A stretch of DNA of 64,000 bases from Amorphophallus konjac (Eukaryota; Streptophyta; Magnoliopsida; Alismatales; Araceae). A program made the position numbers and the translations under genes. This document shows, one piece after another, positions 1 to 11,236 of this stretch; position 1 is the first letter of the stretch; each line of letters starts with the position of its first letter. The stretch is from positions 77,005,247 through 77,069,246 of the forward strand of contig CM040128.1 of the NCBI GenBank assembly GCA_022559845.1, written 5' to 3'. The notes beneath the pieces were generated by a model. The model was given only the letters and a program-made list of their open reading frames with translations, ran no database searches and was not told the origin of the DNA.

Positions 1-1465
1 CCTTGCATCTTCCCTGGTTTTCCTTCCCGAAAGGGATTCCCATTCTATCATTATTCACAAGCGGCTCACTCCAGCTATTAAGGATCCAGCTTTCCTTAGT
101 GTTAAGGAGGAGGTGCTTAGGAAGGTTAAGCAAGGTGGAATCATTGAGAATAAGGAGGTCATGTTATTGGATTTAGAAGAAGAATTGAATGATGAAGAAA
201 AGCCATGGTATTACGAGATTGCTAAGTATTGCCAGGATCAATCCTATGCCGAGGAGGCCACGGCTGAAGAAAAGAAAGCCATTCGAAGAGTTGCTCAGTG
301 ATACACCCTAGTTGGAGGTGTGCTCTACAGAAGAGGTCTCACCGGAGTTTTATTAAGGTGCCTAGATGATGATGAATCTTGGAAGGTTGTGGAAGAGGCG
401 CATTCAGGGGTGTGTGGTGGTCATGTCAATAGCCAGGTGCTTGCTAAGAGAATCCTTAGGCTAGGTTTCTATTGGCCCACTCTAGAAGAGGATTGTTCCA
501 TCTATGTTCGAAGGTGTGTTAAGTGCCAACTGCATGCCGATAAAATTCACTCTCCTGCTTCTTCACTCCATCCTATGTCCTCCCCATGGCCTTTCTCCAT
601 GTGGGCTTTCGATGTCATTGGACCCCTTGGTGATCCTAACCTCCTCACAAAATCAAAGTCATTTATACTCACGGCCATGGAGTACTTCACCAAGTGGGCG
701 GAAGTAGAAGCTTACGTAGAGATAAAAGCGTCAACCGTCTGCAAATTTATAATGAAGAACATCATCGCAAGGTTCGGCATCCCAAGTACCATCATCACCA
801 ACAATGGGCCACAATTCATCTCTCAGGAGCTTCAGGACCTCTACAATAGGTATAACATTGCATTACATCATTCATCTCCTTATTATCTGTAGGGCAATGG
901 CCAAGCAGAGGTAACTAACAAAACTTTGATCAAGATTATTAAGAAAACATGTGAGGCCACTAAATTTGCGGATTGGCCAGAAAAATTGGTTGAAGCTCTT
1001 TGGGCCTATCGCACTTCCATTCATACCCCTACCGGGTAAACCCCTTTCGCCCTTACCTATGGAATGGAGGCGGTAGTCCCTTACGAGATTCTTATCCCTT
1101 CTCTACGAGTACAATTGGACAAGGAGCTCCCCATTGATGAGCGTCGCGAATCTCTCCTTGCTCAGTTAGAACTCCTAGACGAGAAGCGTCTGGCCGCCGC
1201 CGAGCATGCACGTATTTATCAAAACAGGCTTTCACGCTTTTACCAAAAGAAAGTAATTGAGAGAAAATTCAAAATTGGTGAAATGGTAATTAAAAGAATC
1301 TTCGTAAAACCCGGAGGGCCTCGTTCAAAACTTCAACCTAATTGGGAAGGGCCCTTCGTTATAAAAGATGTTTATCCTGGCAACGCTTACAAATTAATTA
1401 ATGCTAAAGGTGAAGAGCTGGCTCACCTCTGGAATGGTCTTTACTTGAAAAAATACTACTCCTAA
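1..1465 (+). pseudogene. Element A: 3' end of Tat-type Ty3 pol (integrase)
   Basis: This is the end of a retrotransposon polyprotein, entering from outside the window. It would encode integrase, which inserts element cDNA into nuclear DNA. Visible parts are an H2C2 zinc finger (about 400-530, with HSGVCGGH and CVKCQLH), the catalytic core beginning at WAFDVIGPLGD (about 600), and the C-terminal domain ending LWNGLYLKKYYS. The protein is closely similar to the integrase of element B (15.9-17.2 kb), so A and B belong to one family. Three in-frame stops, TGA at 299, TAG at 890 and TAA at 1036, each replace the Arg or Gln that B or the family has there. The second catalytic Asp is Asn (TNNGPQF instead of DNGPQF). 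It is therefore a dead copy. The assignment is firm; the Tat label comes from similarity to B, which has the diagnostic dual RNase H. Confidence 0.9.
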
Positions 1466-3134
1466 AAAAAGAGAGAAAAAAAATCAAGAAGAAAATCAAA
1501 AAAGATCAAAGATCAAAATTTTGCAGGCTAGCATAGTACATAGGCCGCGAGCCCGAAAAATCAAAATCGTTAATTCATTCTTCAGTCTTGATGGTTTAAC
1601 TCTGGGGTCAACTCCCGCACACACTACACGCTTTACTTTTAAACTCGAGTGGCCCGGAATTCGAGGAAAGTCCAGACCCAAACTAAGAGTGTACGAACCT
1701 TACCTATTCTCTCCTCTCCGGCTCACGAGAGGGAGTACGAGTCAGGGAATACTAACCAAACCTGTCCGCTGCCCTAGTAGGTGGAAGTCAGGGCCCAAAA
1801 GGGAACAAAATACTTAAAGCCCAAGTACAATTAGGTTTCTATCTGTTAAAGAAGAAAAGAAAAAAAAAGAAAAGAAAGTTCCCAAAAAACATGTCAAGAG
1901 GGTAAAGTCCTCGCAGGGAAAACCCTGGTCGTAAGTATGTATGAATAAGGGCAAAAAGAGCAACAAAATTTCTCTAAGCCGAAGACCGAATCCCAACGGG
2001 TATTAGGACAGGGAAGGAAAGTTTTCCCGTTCCCGGAAACCTTCCGTGAGCTTCCTTAACTTATTCTTCTCTTCTCCCTCCATGGTGGGTTATAAGCTCA
2101 AAGCATGGAGAAGACCGACTAAGAAGGATGGGCCGTAAGAGATATGAGTAAAAGCATAAGCATTTAAGCACGTTGACCCTTTGTTAAACCTTTAAATAAA
2201 TATTAATGAATTCAAGATGGTGATTGTGTAAGGTTTAAGGCCATGCTGTGTCCAGTCCCGTTAAAAGGGAAAATGGTTTTTAAAAATAACGCCCTCTTGG
2301 AAGGCGTCTTTTTCATGATCCGCGACTCCTCTAAGGTCGTCATTTTCAAAAAAAGAATAAAAAAATAAAAATGATCTTTTAATTCACGCCCTTTCAAGAG
2401 GCATCATTTAACAAATTCACGGCTCTACCTATGTCGTCATTTTTCATGATAAAAATAAAAAAAATGTTTTTTTCTAAATAAACGCCTCCCACCTCGGCGT
2501 CAATTTCATAATCAGCGCCTGCTTGCGAGGGCGTCATTTTCAAAATATAAAATAATAAAAAATAAAAATAATAGAAAATCAAGCATGCTGCTCATCTCAT
2601 ATGCTTGATTGCATCTTCATGTGGACATCTTTTATTTTAAAGTTGACATTTGCTTGCTTGCATGTTACATTCCCTTATATATTTTCATTATCCGCCTTTA
2701 TTAATTAGAGGCTTGGGCCCTTGACCCGTCAACAAGGTCAAAGAAGAGACGATCCCTTTCTTACTGAGCAAGGAGCCAAGCCGGACAGATGGATTAATCT
2801 GTTTGTTTAAGTGTGAATTACAGACATAGGGCAAGAACGAACGAACAAGAACGAAAAAAAAGAAAGTGGAAGCAAAGGCAAGTACACAAGGTCCACAAGT
2901 GCTCAAAGTAACTCAGGTAACAAAAATTTTAATTTCATATATATATTAATGAATATCTGAGTACAGGTGTGAGGGTGGAGGGGTACAAGTAAGTCTCTCT
3001 CAACTCTCGCCTCCACCCTCCTCTCTCCTACTCTCTACCTCACTATCTACGTCCCGATGAGGCGCTCTTGGAGGGGGCATGGACCCCCGGGAAGTAGCTG
3101 GAGCTCGAGCCTGCCCCTCTGCCTCGCTCCTCTG
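1466..3134. other. Element A spacer between pol and antisense PMD gene
   Basis: I see no convincing coding sequence. The spacer is A-rich just after the pol stop, then holds inverted ACGCC/GGCGT dyads at 2285-2545. The last part (about 3000-3134) is the 3' flank of the antisense gene and still reads as a decayed extension of its C-terminus beyond the stop at 3135. The equivalent spacer in element B is 17220-18848. Confidence 0.6.
2285..2545. repeat. Inverted dyads, ACGCC...GGCGT type
   Basis: About six short dyads lie within 260 bp of A/T-rich spacer. Examples are AACGCC-N9-GGCGTC at 2288-2308, a GCGAC...GTCGTC dyad around 2325-2342, and ACGCC/GGCGT pairs near 2483 and 2516. Arms are 5-7 bp and the ACG-to-CGT distance is close to that of the modules at 5610-6235 and in element B. 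The function is unknown. Confidence 0.7.
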
Positions 3135-5609
3135 TCAAAGAGAGGAACCCGCTACGAAGGTGGAACTGGTGAAAGCGTACCCTGCGGCCCGCGCTCGATC
3201 TCGGCCTCGCTGTAGGTGCTCCTCGGTCGACCGTAGCCGCTCCTGAGAAATGGCTAGCTGAGTCCTCAAGTCTGTGAGCTCCCGCTCGCACGTTGCACTC
3301 TCCTCTCGCTCCCGGGCACGCTCCCTGCGCTCCATCTCGAGGGCGACTCTCAGCTCCGCCACGTCTTGGGGTAGCTTCTCTCGCCGCCTCAAGGCTCGCT
3401 CCAGCTCCGTGACTCGCTGCTCACGGATGGTCAGCTCCATCCCAGCTAGTGCAGCCTGGGTAAGTGCCGCCTGTAACTCGGGGGTCTGCAATCAATTAAA
3501 CGAATCATCATTTACACATTTAATTCAATAATTCATGGAATAAGCAACTGAAATAAAATCTTTTGTTAACTCACATGGGTAGTCATCGCACGTTGTCCTG
3601 TCTCGATGCAGGCGAGCGAGGCTCGGAGCTCCTCAGTCTGTAAAACATAAATTTTCATCAACATATAATTACATGTAATTAAATGCAAAGCTAAAGTTTG
3701 AGTTTAAGTTTATCCGTGTGGCGAGGTCACGCTCTGCCGCCTCAGCTCGTGCCACCGCTCCACCCAGCTGCTCCGCTAGTGCAGTTGTCTTTGCACTAGG
3801 CCCCCTCGAGCTGGAGGCTCCTCCCGTCTCTCTCATCGCCGCTCCCTGCTGGGCACACTGCATTCATTGAGATTGTCAGTGGCTGATCATCAATAATTCA
3901 GGAAATCATTTGCATATAGATAATTTAAACACTCACCAGAGTATGTAGGTCAGCCCGCGTGGTAGCCAGTTGGGCCTCTAGGCTCTGGAGATGGGCTTGC
4001 ATGTCCATCACCGCTATGTCCCGTGCATCATGTATTCATCATACATATCAGTCACACAATAGATATATAACATTTGCAGTTAATTAAAAAAAGAAAAGTG
4101 CATTCATACATACCCCTAAGACCCTCATCTGGGGTCGGCCGATGTAAACCTCCCAGTAGCGCCGGAGGTACTCGGAGCTGTCTGTCGCCTGTGAGGTGAC
4201 TCGGGTCCCGCCACGCTGCCAGTCGGCGTACTGGTCAAGGAACCGAGCTCTCCAGTCGATCACCTTCGTGCAACCACATGTCTTCTTGCCTATCCCCCGG
4301 GGCTCTCCTACCTCGACCCACTCCTGGTGTAGGCCGAGGGTTCTCATCACCAGCCTAAGCTGTAACGGCTCAATCTCGTTCAGGCAATGAACCCAAAGCT
4401 CGTGCCCAAAGCGAGGTCGGCCCGCTACGACCCAGGGCTGGCCCTCGTCAGTCATCCCCTCGTAGGGTCTCCACACCACCTGCATTCACAAACATGCATC
4501 ATCATATCCCATCATTTCATACATATTTCATAAAATAAAAATTTGCATCGTGCATACCAGTGAGGTAGGGTAGTCACGGAACTCCCTCCGTAGAACTCGC
4601 AACTCGTAGGCGAGTGGCGCTCCTGTCACGACAGTTAGCCAACACCATGCTAGAGGGAAGGACCCCTCATCTCCGGGTCGAGGGTCGACACGCCCCATCG
4701 GCATGTATATGTGGCTCCATATCTGCATCCATGCATTGTATTAATAAAGCATTCACATACATTAAAAAGAGAAAAAAAAAGAAAAAAAGAGAAAAGGATA
4801 ATAATGCATACCTGAAGAAAAGGTGAGAAGCCGCTGACAGTCATCTCTCGACCTGTCCCTGTGGACAAGTCGGCCATCAAGTGCGCCAGCAACACTGCTC
4901 CCCAGGCGTATCTACCGACGCCCTCTAAGTCCTCAAGAATCCCTAAGAATCGACAGTTGATAATGTCGCCCTTCGTGCCGAGTAATAACCGCCCGAGCAT
5001 CAGGAATAGAAACCGCCTCAAATCTTGATCTGCTCTCTCTCTCTGTCTGCTGGGTCCTGGCAATAGGCGGCCCTAGCCCCATCAATCAGCCTCTGTGAGA
5101 ACTGCTCTAGAGACTCCTTCGACCTCTGCCTAGAATCACCCAACCCCATAGCAATAGTAAGATCGGTGCGATAGATGGTCCTACACTCACTCGGCGTCTC
5201 GTAGACTGTCTCTAACCCTAGCAACCTCTGGGTCAGCTCACTGTAGTCAAGTAGGGTGATCCCGCTCACAGCCTCGCCGTCCACCCTCAACCCGGTGATC
5301 CTAGCAACATCCTCTAGGATAGGGACCATGTGACCCCATGGCATCAGGAATGCTCGGCTAGTCCTATCCCATCTCTCTCTAAGCACCTGGATCAGGGGTA
5401 GGTCAGGTTTCATAGGCTCTATGCTAGGAAAGGGTCCGAACCCCATGGCATCTACCCTGTCCCTCTGGAAGTCTGGAAGCCCGTAGTAAGTTGCTCGAAC
5501 TTGGACCCAGGATATCCAAGTCCTCATCAACCCCTGCAAACAACAAAAAAACATTTTCATTTAATTTTTTATATAAGTTTATCATGTGGTTATTCATTGG
5601 CTGTTTCAA

Positions 5610-6235
5610 TTTATCTTCTGTTGGAATTGACGACCTATCCTAGGCCGTGGGTTATTCAATTGACGCCCCTGAGGAGAGCGTTGTTTTAAAATGTGTTTTT
5701 GGTGATTTCATGCATAATTTGAATTGACGACCAACCCTGGGTCGTTGTTTATTTAAGTAACGCCCCTGTGGGGGGCGCTGTTTTGAAGTTAATTTACAAT
5801 TTTAAAACGATAATTGTGATAATTTTAAATTGACGACCAACCCTGGGTCGTTATTTATTTAAGTGACGCCCCTATGGGGGGCGCTGTTTTGAAAGTAAGT
5901 TTCTCTCCTCCACCATGATCGTGAAAGTGTTTTTAATTGACGACCACCCCTTGGTTGTCGTTTAATGAATTAACGTCCCGGTGGGGGGCTTTGTTTTCTG
6001 TGGGTTTTAATCTACCGGTACACGAAATAAAAATGAAACAGAATTATAAATAAAAGAAATGGCATGAAAATTAACAGCAAATGATAAATAAGCATAATAA
6101 AATTTTAAATGACGACATGCCGCAGGGCGTGGTTTCATGAATTATCATTTTCAGAAAATAAAAATAATTTAAATTGACGACCAAGGGAGGGTCGTTGTTT
6201 TAATTGACGGCACCCACTGGGGCGTCATTTCATTG
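5610..6235. repeat. Cluster of about 11 inverted dyads in PMD intron 1
   Basis: Within the first intron of A's PMD gene two dyad types alternate: TTGACGACC...GGTCGTTG and TAACGCCCC...GGGGCGCTG. The start of ACG is usually about 16 bp before the start of CGT, and dyads are usually separated by 8-10 A/T-rich bases. Clear copies are near 5622, 5655, 5721, 5756, 5834, 5870, 5935, 5970, 6110, 6174 and 6203. This is the GACGAC/ACGCC version of the AACGG dyads of element B. Confidence 0.8.
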
Positions 6236-6439
6236 TGTCACTGGAGGGCTATGGAAATTGATGGGAATAAAAATAAAAATCAAAATTTAATTGAAATGAG
6301 GACTTAGGGCACCTACCTTGCTTCGTTCGGGCGTTAGAAGCCCTCCCCAGAGTGGTCGGCCAGGACGAGGAATCACCGCCGCCGTTGGTGGCTCACCTCC
6401 TTCATCTCCTCCTTCTCCTTCTTCTTCTTCTTCTTCACC

Positions 6440-6444
6440 GTCGT
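6440..6444. repeat. Target-site duplication of element B, left copy
   Basis: GTCGT precedes the LTR start TGTTGACACC. The same five bases follow the other LTR at 36957-36961. Removing B and one copy makes the acidic exon 1 of A's PMD gene continuous in frame, which independently supports the boundary. Confidence 0.93.
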
Positions 6445-6649
6445 TGTTGACACCCGTTTTATGACCAATGAGTTAGGTTATCTCCTTGTTATCCATATGA
6501 TGCCCCTAGTTGTTCACTCTTCATCGAGTCTCCTTGATCAGTTTGAAGCCTGTTTCTTGGGTCTTCTCCTTGGTTGGAGTGTGGTTTATTTGTGGCCTTT
6601 TATTCGACGAGCCTAGCAAGCTTTGCACCTTTTTTATTCTCATTGTTAA

Positions 6650-6957
6650 TAACGGTCCTCCCTGGGGGCGTTACTTCCATATAAAGCATGATCCTTGGGC
6701 CGTTACTTATTGAAGAGTCCTAAAGTTTGAGGCCTTTGTTCTAATGCTTATCCTCTTGCTTATCCGTTGAATATAACGGTCTGTCGTGCAGCCGTTATTT
6801 ATTCCAACGCGTCCAGCCTTGGCCGTTACTTTCCTTCGATAGTTCAACTTGTTTGATCTTCTTCCCGTTGATCTTATCTCTTTTGAGATAAGGTTAAATG
6901 TAACGGATGTTCCCTGGCGCGTTATTTTCATGTGGCGGTCTGTCGACCAGCCGTTAC
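6650..6957. repeat. Three AACGG/CCGTT dyad modules in the B LTR
   Basis: Dyad pairs lie at 6650-6674 with 6682-6706, 6774-6798 with 6805-6829, and 6901-6925 with 6933-6957. Each dyad is 25 bp with inverted ends (TAACGGTC...GCCGTTAT style), and partners are 6-7 bp apart. All lie 215-525 bp upstream of the TATA box, in U3, where transcription factor sites are expected. In the 3' LTR the first module has TAACGC where this copy has TAAAGC. Confidence 0.85.
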
Positions 6958-7171
6958 ATCCAACAGAGAGTCCTGGCAGTTCAGGCCTTTTCTCTGCTAC
7001 TCCGTGGTCGAGATAAGAGTTTGGATTGTTGATTTCTCTTCCAAATCTGATCCTCAGAACCTTCTGTTTGTTTCTATGGACTCTTGGTGATATTATCTTC
7101 AAGTATTTGCTAAGAGTTATCTTTTTTTTCTTACTGGATTATCCTCTGCTCGACCGGAGAGTTTGAGGGTC

Positions 7172-7179
7172 TATAAATA
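7172..7179 (+). promoter_or_regulatory. TATA box of element B 5' LTR
   Basis: TATAAATA lies in the LTR about 730 bp from its start and is conserved in the 3' LTR at 35942-35949. It would set the start of genomic RNA roughly 30 bp downstream. Confidence 0.8.
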
Positions 7180-8190
7180 GCACCCTTAACTTCATGGCCC
7201 GAGAGAGGAAGATCTAGAGTTCGCGTCGAAGTGTTGCCGCATTCTGGAGTCACATCTGACCAAGAAGAATCGTCTCTCACGTTCATCTGCTTCACAGTGA
7301 AGGGAGTATTCGTTCCATTGGTTTTCAAAGTTCATCATTACATATTGTGTTCTTCCTCATCTCCTTTCATCAAAAGCATTGTCCCTCTTCTTTCTCCACG
7401 TTCTCCCTGGTTTTTCATCATCTAAACATCCTCCTATCTTTTTAAAACGCCTAGAGGGGTTAAAAAAACCAAAACCTCCCTGGTACTTTCCTTTCCTTTT
7501 GCATGATCTTAAGTTCTTTGAGAATTGATACTACACTTGTTTAAAGGGCTAATTTGGGTCTGTTTTCTTGTGTTTTCACGTTCTTTAGCAGGTTTACAGG
7601 TTCACCACACGAGGCCCAAGTCTTCTGGCCGGCTGGAAGAGTTGGAGTTAAAAGAATCCACAAGCTATTACTGCAGGTTATTTGACGGTCTTGTGCAGGC
7701 GCGTCAGATTCATATAGCGGTTCATCGAGCGACTTCCCAGTGACGCGTGGGCTTTCGGCCGTTAAATTCCGTTGATCTACAGATTTCCCTGATTTTCTCT
7801 CTCCCGTGGGCGGGTGCTTCATCCACCTATTTCCAAGGTATTTTCAAGTCTTTGGCTTGTTTCTACTTTGGTGGCGATCACGTTCTTTTCTTAGTATTGG
7901 GCATTAGCTTTCTTTCCATCTCATATCTCTTATCCTCTTTGCTTGCTCCACCCTTGCGGTGTGTTTTTTTATTTGCTCTTGCTCCACGCCCCGGCGTGTG
8001 TTTTTCTTTATTCCCTTAGTTTAGTTTGATGATTGAGATAGCATGCCCATGCTAGAGCTTGTTCTAGTTGCCTGGGTTCATGGTTCGCATGTCCTTGGGT
8101 TGATTGAGATCTTTGATTTTTGCCTATCATCTTTATTGCACATAAAACGAAAAGAAGAAGAGAAGCAAAACAAATCAACAGATAATTTTT

Positions 8191-8208
8191 TGGCGATCAC
8201 GGTGGGAC
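8191..8208 (+). other. Primer binding site of element B, tRNA-Arg-like
   Basis: TGGCGATCACGGTGGGA begins 10 bases after the LTR end. From memory it is complementary, with about two mismatches, to the 3' end of a plant tRNA-Arg(CCG). Ogre/Tat elements are known to use tRNA-Arg primers. The 10-base gap after the LTR is rather long. Confidence 0.6.
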
Positions 8209-8319
8209 AACTCGTGCCAATCGTGTCTTGATCTCTGTTTAAACATGCCATCATTCCCTTATTTGATTGTCTTCGGATCTCCCTCTCACTTCATCTTATT
8301 TCTGGTCCTCTGGGTGTTC

Positions 8320-8540
8320 TGACGGCCCTCTGTCCCTGCGTTACTCCACTCTGACGCAGGGGCATTGGACCGTTATACGCTTGATCCTGTGTGTGGGCTT
8401 TTCACGGATTTCCCTTTTATTTTTGGTTGTTTTTGGCTCTCTGGCTCATCCGACGGTCCTGGTGCTCTGCGTTATATTACTTATGGCGATCTGGTCTTCG
8501 ACCGTTATTATTTTCTGACGCAGGGTCTATAGATCGTTAT
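8320..8540. repeat. AACGG/CCGTT dyad modules in the B leader
   Basis: Five 25-bp dyads lie at 8320-8344, 8352-8376, 8451-8475, 8484-8508 and 8516-8540. Spacers within groups are 7-8 bp. They are downstream of the LTR, so they would be present in genomic RNA as potential hairpins. Confidence 0.85.
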
Positions 8541-8764
8541 ACTCCAGACAGGTATGCATCCCGAGGTGCATTACTTTCTGCAGTTTCTGCTGTGATTTCC
8601 TTGCTTGGGTGATATCTGACTTCCTCCCTGATTGTCCTACATATTTACATCATTGCGTGCATAATTGTTTGCTAGATTCTAGGCTAGATTTTGCATGCAC
8701 TCCGGTGCACATAGGTTCATTCATACTTTCATACATTAGATTGCATTTTCCTACCTTGGTGTGC

Positions 8765-8873
8765 GGACCTCTCGTCTCCATATTCCTTGGGGTTGACTAG
8801 GAAATAACACCAGGGACCTCCATAAGTCCCCACGAGCCGTGGATTCCCACACGGATGCCGGGCCGGTTGTACC
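8765..8873 (+). promoter_or_regulatory. Leader block shared with element E, with hairpin
   Basis: This 109-bp block, about 380 bp before the gag start, aligns almost without gaps to 52862-52971 in the leader of the unrelated chromovirus E, at roughly 70-75% identity by eye. It contains an 18-nt hairpin (8837-8854): stem CCGTG/CACGG, loop GATTCCCA. In E the loop is identical and stem pairs 3 and 4 change together. A packaging, dimerisation or translation element is a guess. Confidence 0.7.
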
Positions 8874-9256
8874 TTTTCCACCCCGTGTCTAGGGTTGCAT
8901 AAGTGAAGGAGTGGTCACACTTAGAGTCAAATCAAGCTTTACATCCATCTCCCATCAGGAACCTATTGTTGAGAGCTCATATTAATCCATCCACTAAAGT
9001 TCCAAAGGAGAAATTATAAAGAATCTTGAAGCATCATATTAAACAACTTGGTTGACTTTGAGTGTCTTCATCTCTTGCTACTTACATCTTTGTGATAAAT
9101 CATCTAAGTTTGGTTGCTCATTGTGTGTTTGTGTTGTATTGTTTGCATCTTGTTAAGGTTGTTCGTTGCATGTGGAGTTGTTTTCGTCAGTTGGAAGCAC
9201 CTCCTAGGGTCAACTCATTCTCCAAGTTCTACTCAAATCCGCTCTTCGAATCCACC

Positions 9257-11236
9257 ATGGCTTCTCTCAATCCTCCCCATTCCCAAGAGGATTCTCTTCC
9301 TCAAGGGCTTCTTGAAAACCCTGCTAGGGTTACCTCGTTCTCTTCTGGAGAGGGGACGGCCCCTCTTCCGTCCTCTACCTCCATGGTAGGTGGTCAGGCC
9401 ACCCCTTCCTTCTCTACTCCTTCTGCGGGCTCCATTCTCCAGATGATGGCCCAATTGGATCCGGCCCAACTCCAAACTGTCTATCAGGCCATGCAAGGAT
9501 CCAATATCTCCCCTCCCATGATTATGCAGGGTCAATCCAATCCTCTCATCAAGCCCACTCCAATTAATCTCACTCCGGTCCAACCCCGGACCATCACATT
9601 CACCGGCATGGAGACGGGCCAATCTTCCGCTTCGGCCCAGCAATCTTTTGACAAAGGGAAGTCTCCTATCCCTTCTTTCACTCAGATGGATCATCACTTG
9701 TCTAGCCCACTGGTTCCACAAGTCCTCATGGGTCCCTCCGACTTTCTGCACCCTCAGTCAGGAGTTGTCCAAGTCCACTCCAATCTGGGTCAATCTCAGG
9801 CCCAATATCCTTCTTATGGGCCCCCTACTGCGACCGTTTATCCTTCTGCTCCTGCTTATGGGCTCCCACCTCCTGCCACGGTCCACCCTTCCCCTCCTCA
9901 ACTCCAATCATCATCTCTCACTAGCCCTACTCCGTCCAGAGAGCAGGAATTACTTGATAAATGGGCCACCATGCAACAACAACTCGATTTCCTCCAGAAG
10001 CGGGTTGGCCCACAATCCTTGCCAGATGTTCATGTTCCTAGTTTCTAGAACATCCGATTCCCTCCGCAGTCTGAGCTCTTCAATTATAGAAAATATGACA
10101 GGAACGGCAATCCCTTTATTCACGTGAGGGATTTCTTATATGAATCGGCCCAATTTCAATATGATGATCGCCTTATGGCGTATTTATTTCACCAATCATT
10201 GGATGGTGTTGCACTGGAATGGTTTTATTCTCTGCCATTGGAAGAAGCTGAGAGCTTTAAGGTAGTAAAAGACAAGTTTATTCAGCGGTTTCAAGACCGG
10301 GTCGGCCCGGAATATTCTTTTACAGATCTGGTGGCCGAAAAGATGAAAACAGATGAGGAGTTTGCCACTTATGCAGATAGGTGGAGGCAGATGGCCGCTA
10401 GGGTGCCCGGCCATATTCCGGAGGAAGAGAAGGTCAAGCTACTTATTTCAAATGCTACTCCAACCTTCCGAAACATCCTGGCAATGAACGACATAGCCAA
10501 CATGCACCAACTATATAGCCGGGCGCGCTTTATTCAGACTGAGTTCAAGGACTCCCCTATCCATTCTCTGTTCGAAAACCAAAAGCCCAAGTACCATAAG
10601 AAGCCACAAGGGCCGGTTACAGAAGGGGTCCAAACTAATGAGAAGGTTCAAGCCGTTACTTTTCCATTCCAAAACGCACCTTTCCGCTTCCCTAAAAACC
10701 CCCGCACTCCACAAAATCCCGCTCCACAGAACTTCCAAATCACTCCGCAAAACCCTCCGCCCACCTTCACCATTCCACAAAACACCTTTGCCGCACCACA
10801 GCAACCACCACCACCCCCGCAATACCACAACGTCCCTCCACCCAACGGCTATAACAACAACCCAAACAACAAGCGCCCAGCTCCCAAGAGGGCACAATAT
10901 CCTCCACTGCCAGAAACCCTCACGGATATTTTCTCGGCTCTTATGTCGGTTAATGCTATATAGCTTCCTCCGGAACGGCCCAACTGGAATCCGGACGTTG
11001 ATCAGACGAAGTATTATATGTTCCACAGGCAACCGGGACATACCATTGAAGGATGTTTTCAATTCCGGGACCTAGTATATGATCTTCATGAAGGACAGAG
11101 GATAGATTGGGCCGAAATGCACAGGGCCATCACAGAAATTAAGGAAAAGAGAAGGCAACCGCAGAGGCAGCAAGTGCAGCAGCATCAAGCACCGCAGCCA
11201 CAGCAGTTATTACCACCACAGCAACAGCAACCATAG
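9257..11236 (+). pseudogene. Element B gag (capsid/nucleocapsid)
   Basis: Gag proteins form the virus-like particle that packages element RNA. I chose ATG 9257 (TCCACCATGGCT, strong context) after a long leader. The N-terminal 260 residues are Pro/Ser/Gln-rich. The capsid retrotrans_gag core is at about 10080-10560 (LDGVALEWFYSLP, FATYADRWRQMAARVPGH). A second Pro/Gln/Asn-rich part follows, then a zinc-knuckle-like segment (FHRQPGHTIEGC, about 11015) whose expected first Cys is Tyr (TAT for TGT). In-frame TAG stops at 10046, 10961 and 11234 each fit a lost CAG glutamine. The frame continues into the protease. Degraded copy; the family call is firm. Confidence 0.88.

Larger units (their letters stand above)
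3135..6444 (-). pseudogene. Element A antisense PMD-family gene, exons 1 (part) to 8
   Basis: This is a plant mobile domain gene (Aminotransferase-like/PMD, the MAIN/MAIL1 family), antisense to A's pol. Proposed exons run 6439-6317 (acidic end of exon 1, donor SK|GTAGGT), 5533-4812, 4722-4558, 4479-4114, about 4013-3937, 3857-3719, 3640-3577 and 3487-3135. Most junctions are GT/AG. Exon 2 holds the PMD hallmark (RWDRTSRAFLMPWGHM, then EDVARITGLRVDG). Exon 4 carries the tryptophan-rich WRPYEGMTDEGQPWVV. Exons 5-8 form a long charged coiled coil (ELRVALEMERRERARERE). Defects are a frameshift at the CT run 5033-5044 in exon 2, a doubtful donor after exon 6, and element B inserted in exon 1, whose 5' part is at 36962-37205. 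In this family some host members act in nuclear silencing or development; what transposon copies do is unknown. The family call is strong, exon edges are by eye. Confidence 0.85.
6445..8180 (+). repeat. Element B 5' LTR
   Basis: It begins TGTTGACACCCG and ends AAATCAACA. It matches 33291-33598 plus 35520-36956 until the two copies diverge right after CAACA, which fixes the 3' edge. It has a TATA box at 7172-7179 and three pairs of inverted dyads at 6650-6957 upstream of it. The R/U5 part (about 7200-8180) is T/C-rich with no coding signal. Confidence 0.93.

Noticed and set aside
1521..1817. 98-codon plus-strand frame after A's pol
   Set aside because: No similarity to known element proteins, no counterpart kept in element B; most likely chance in spacer DNA.
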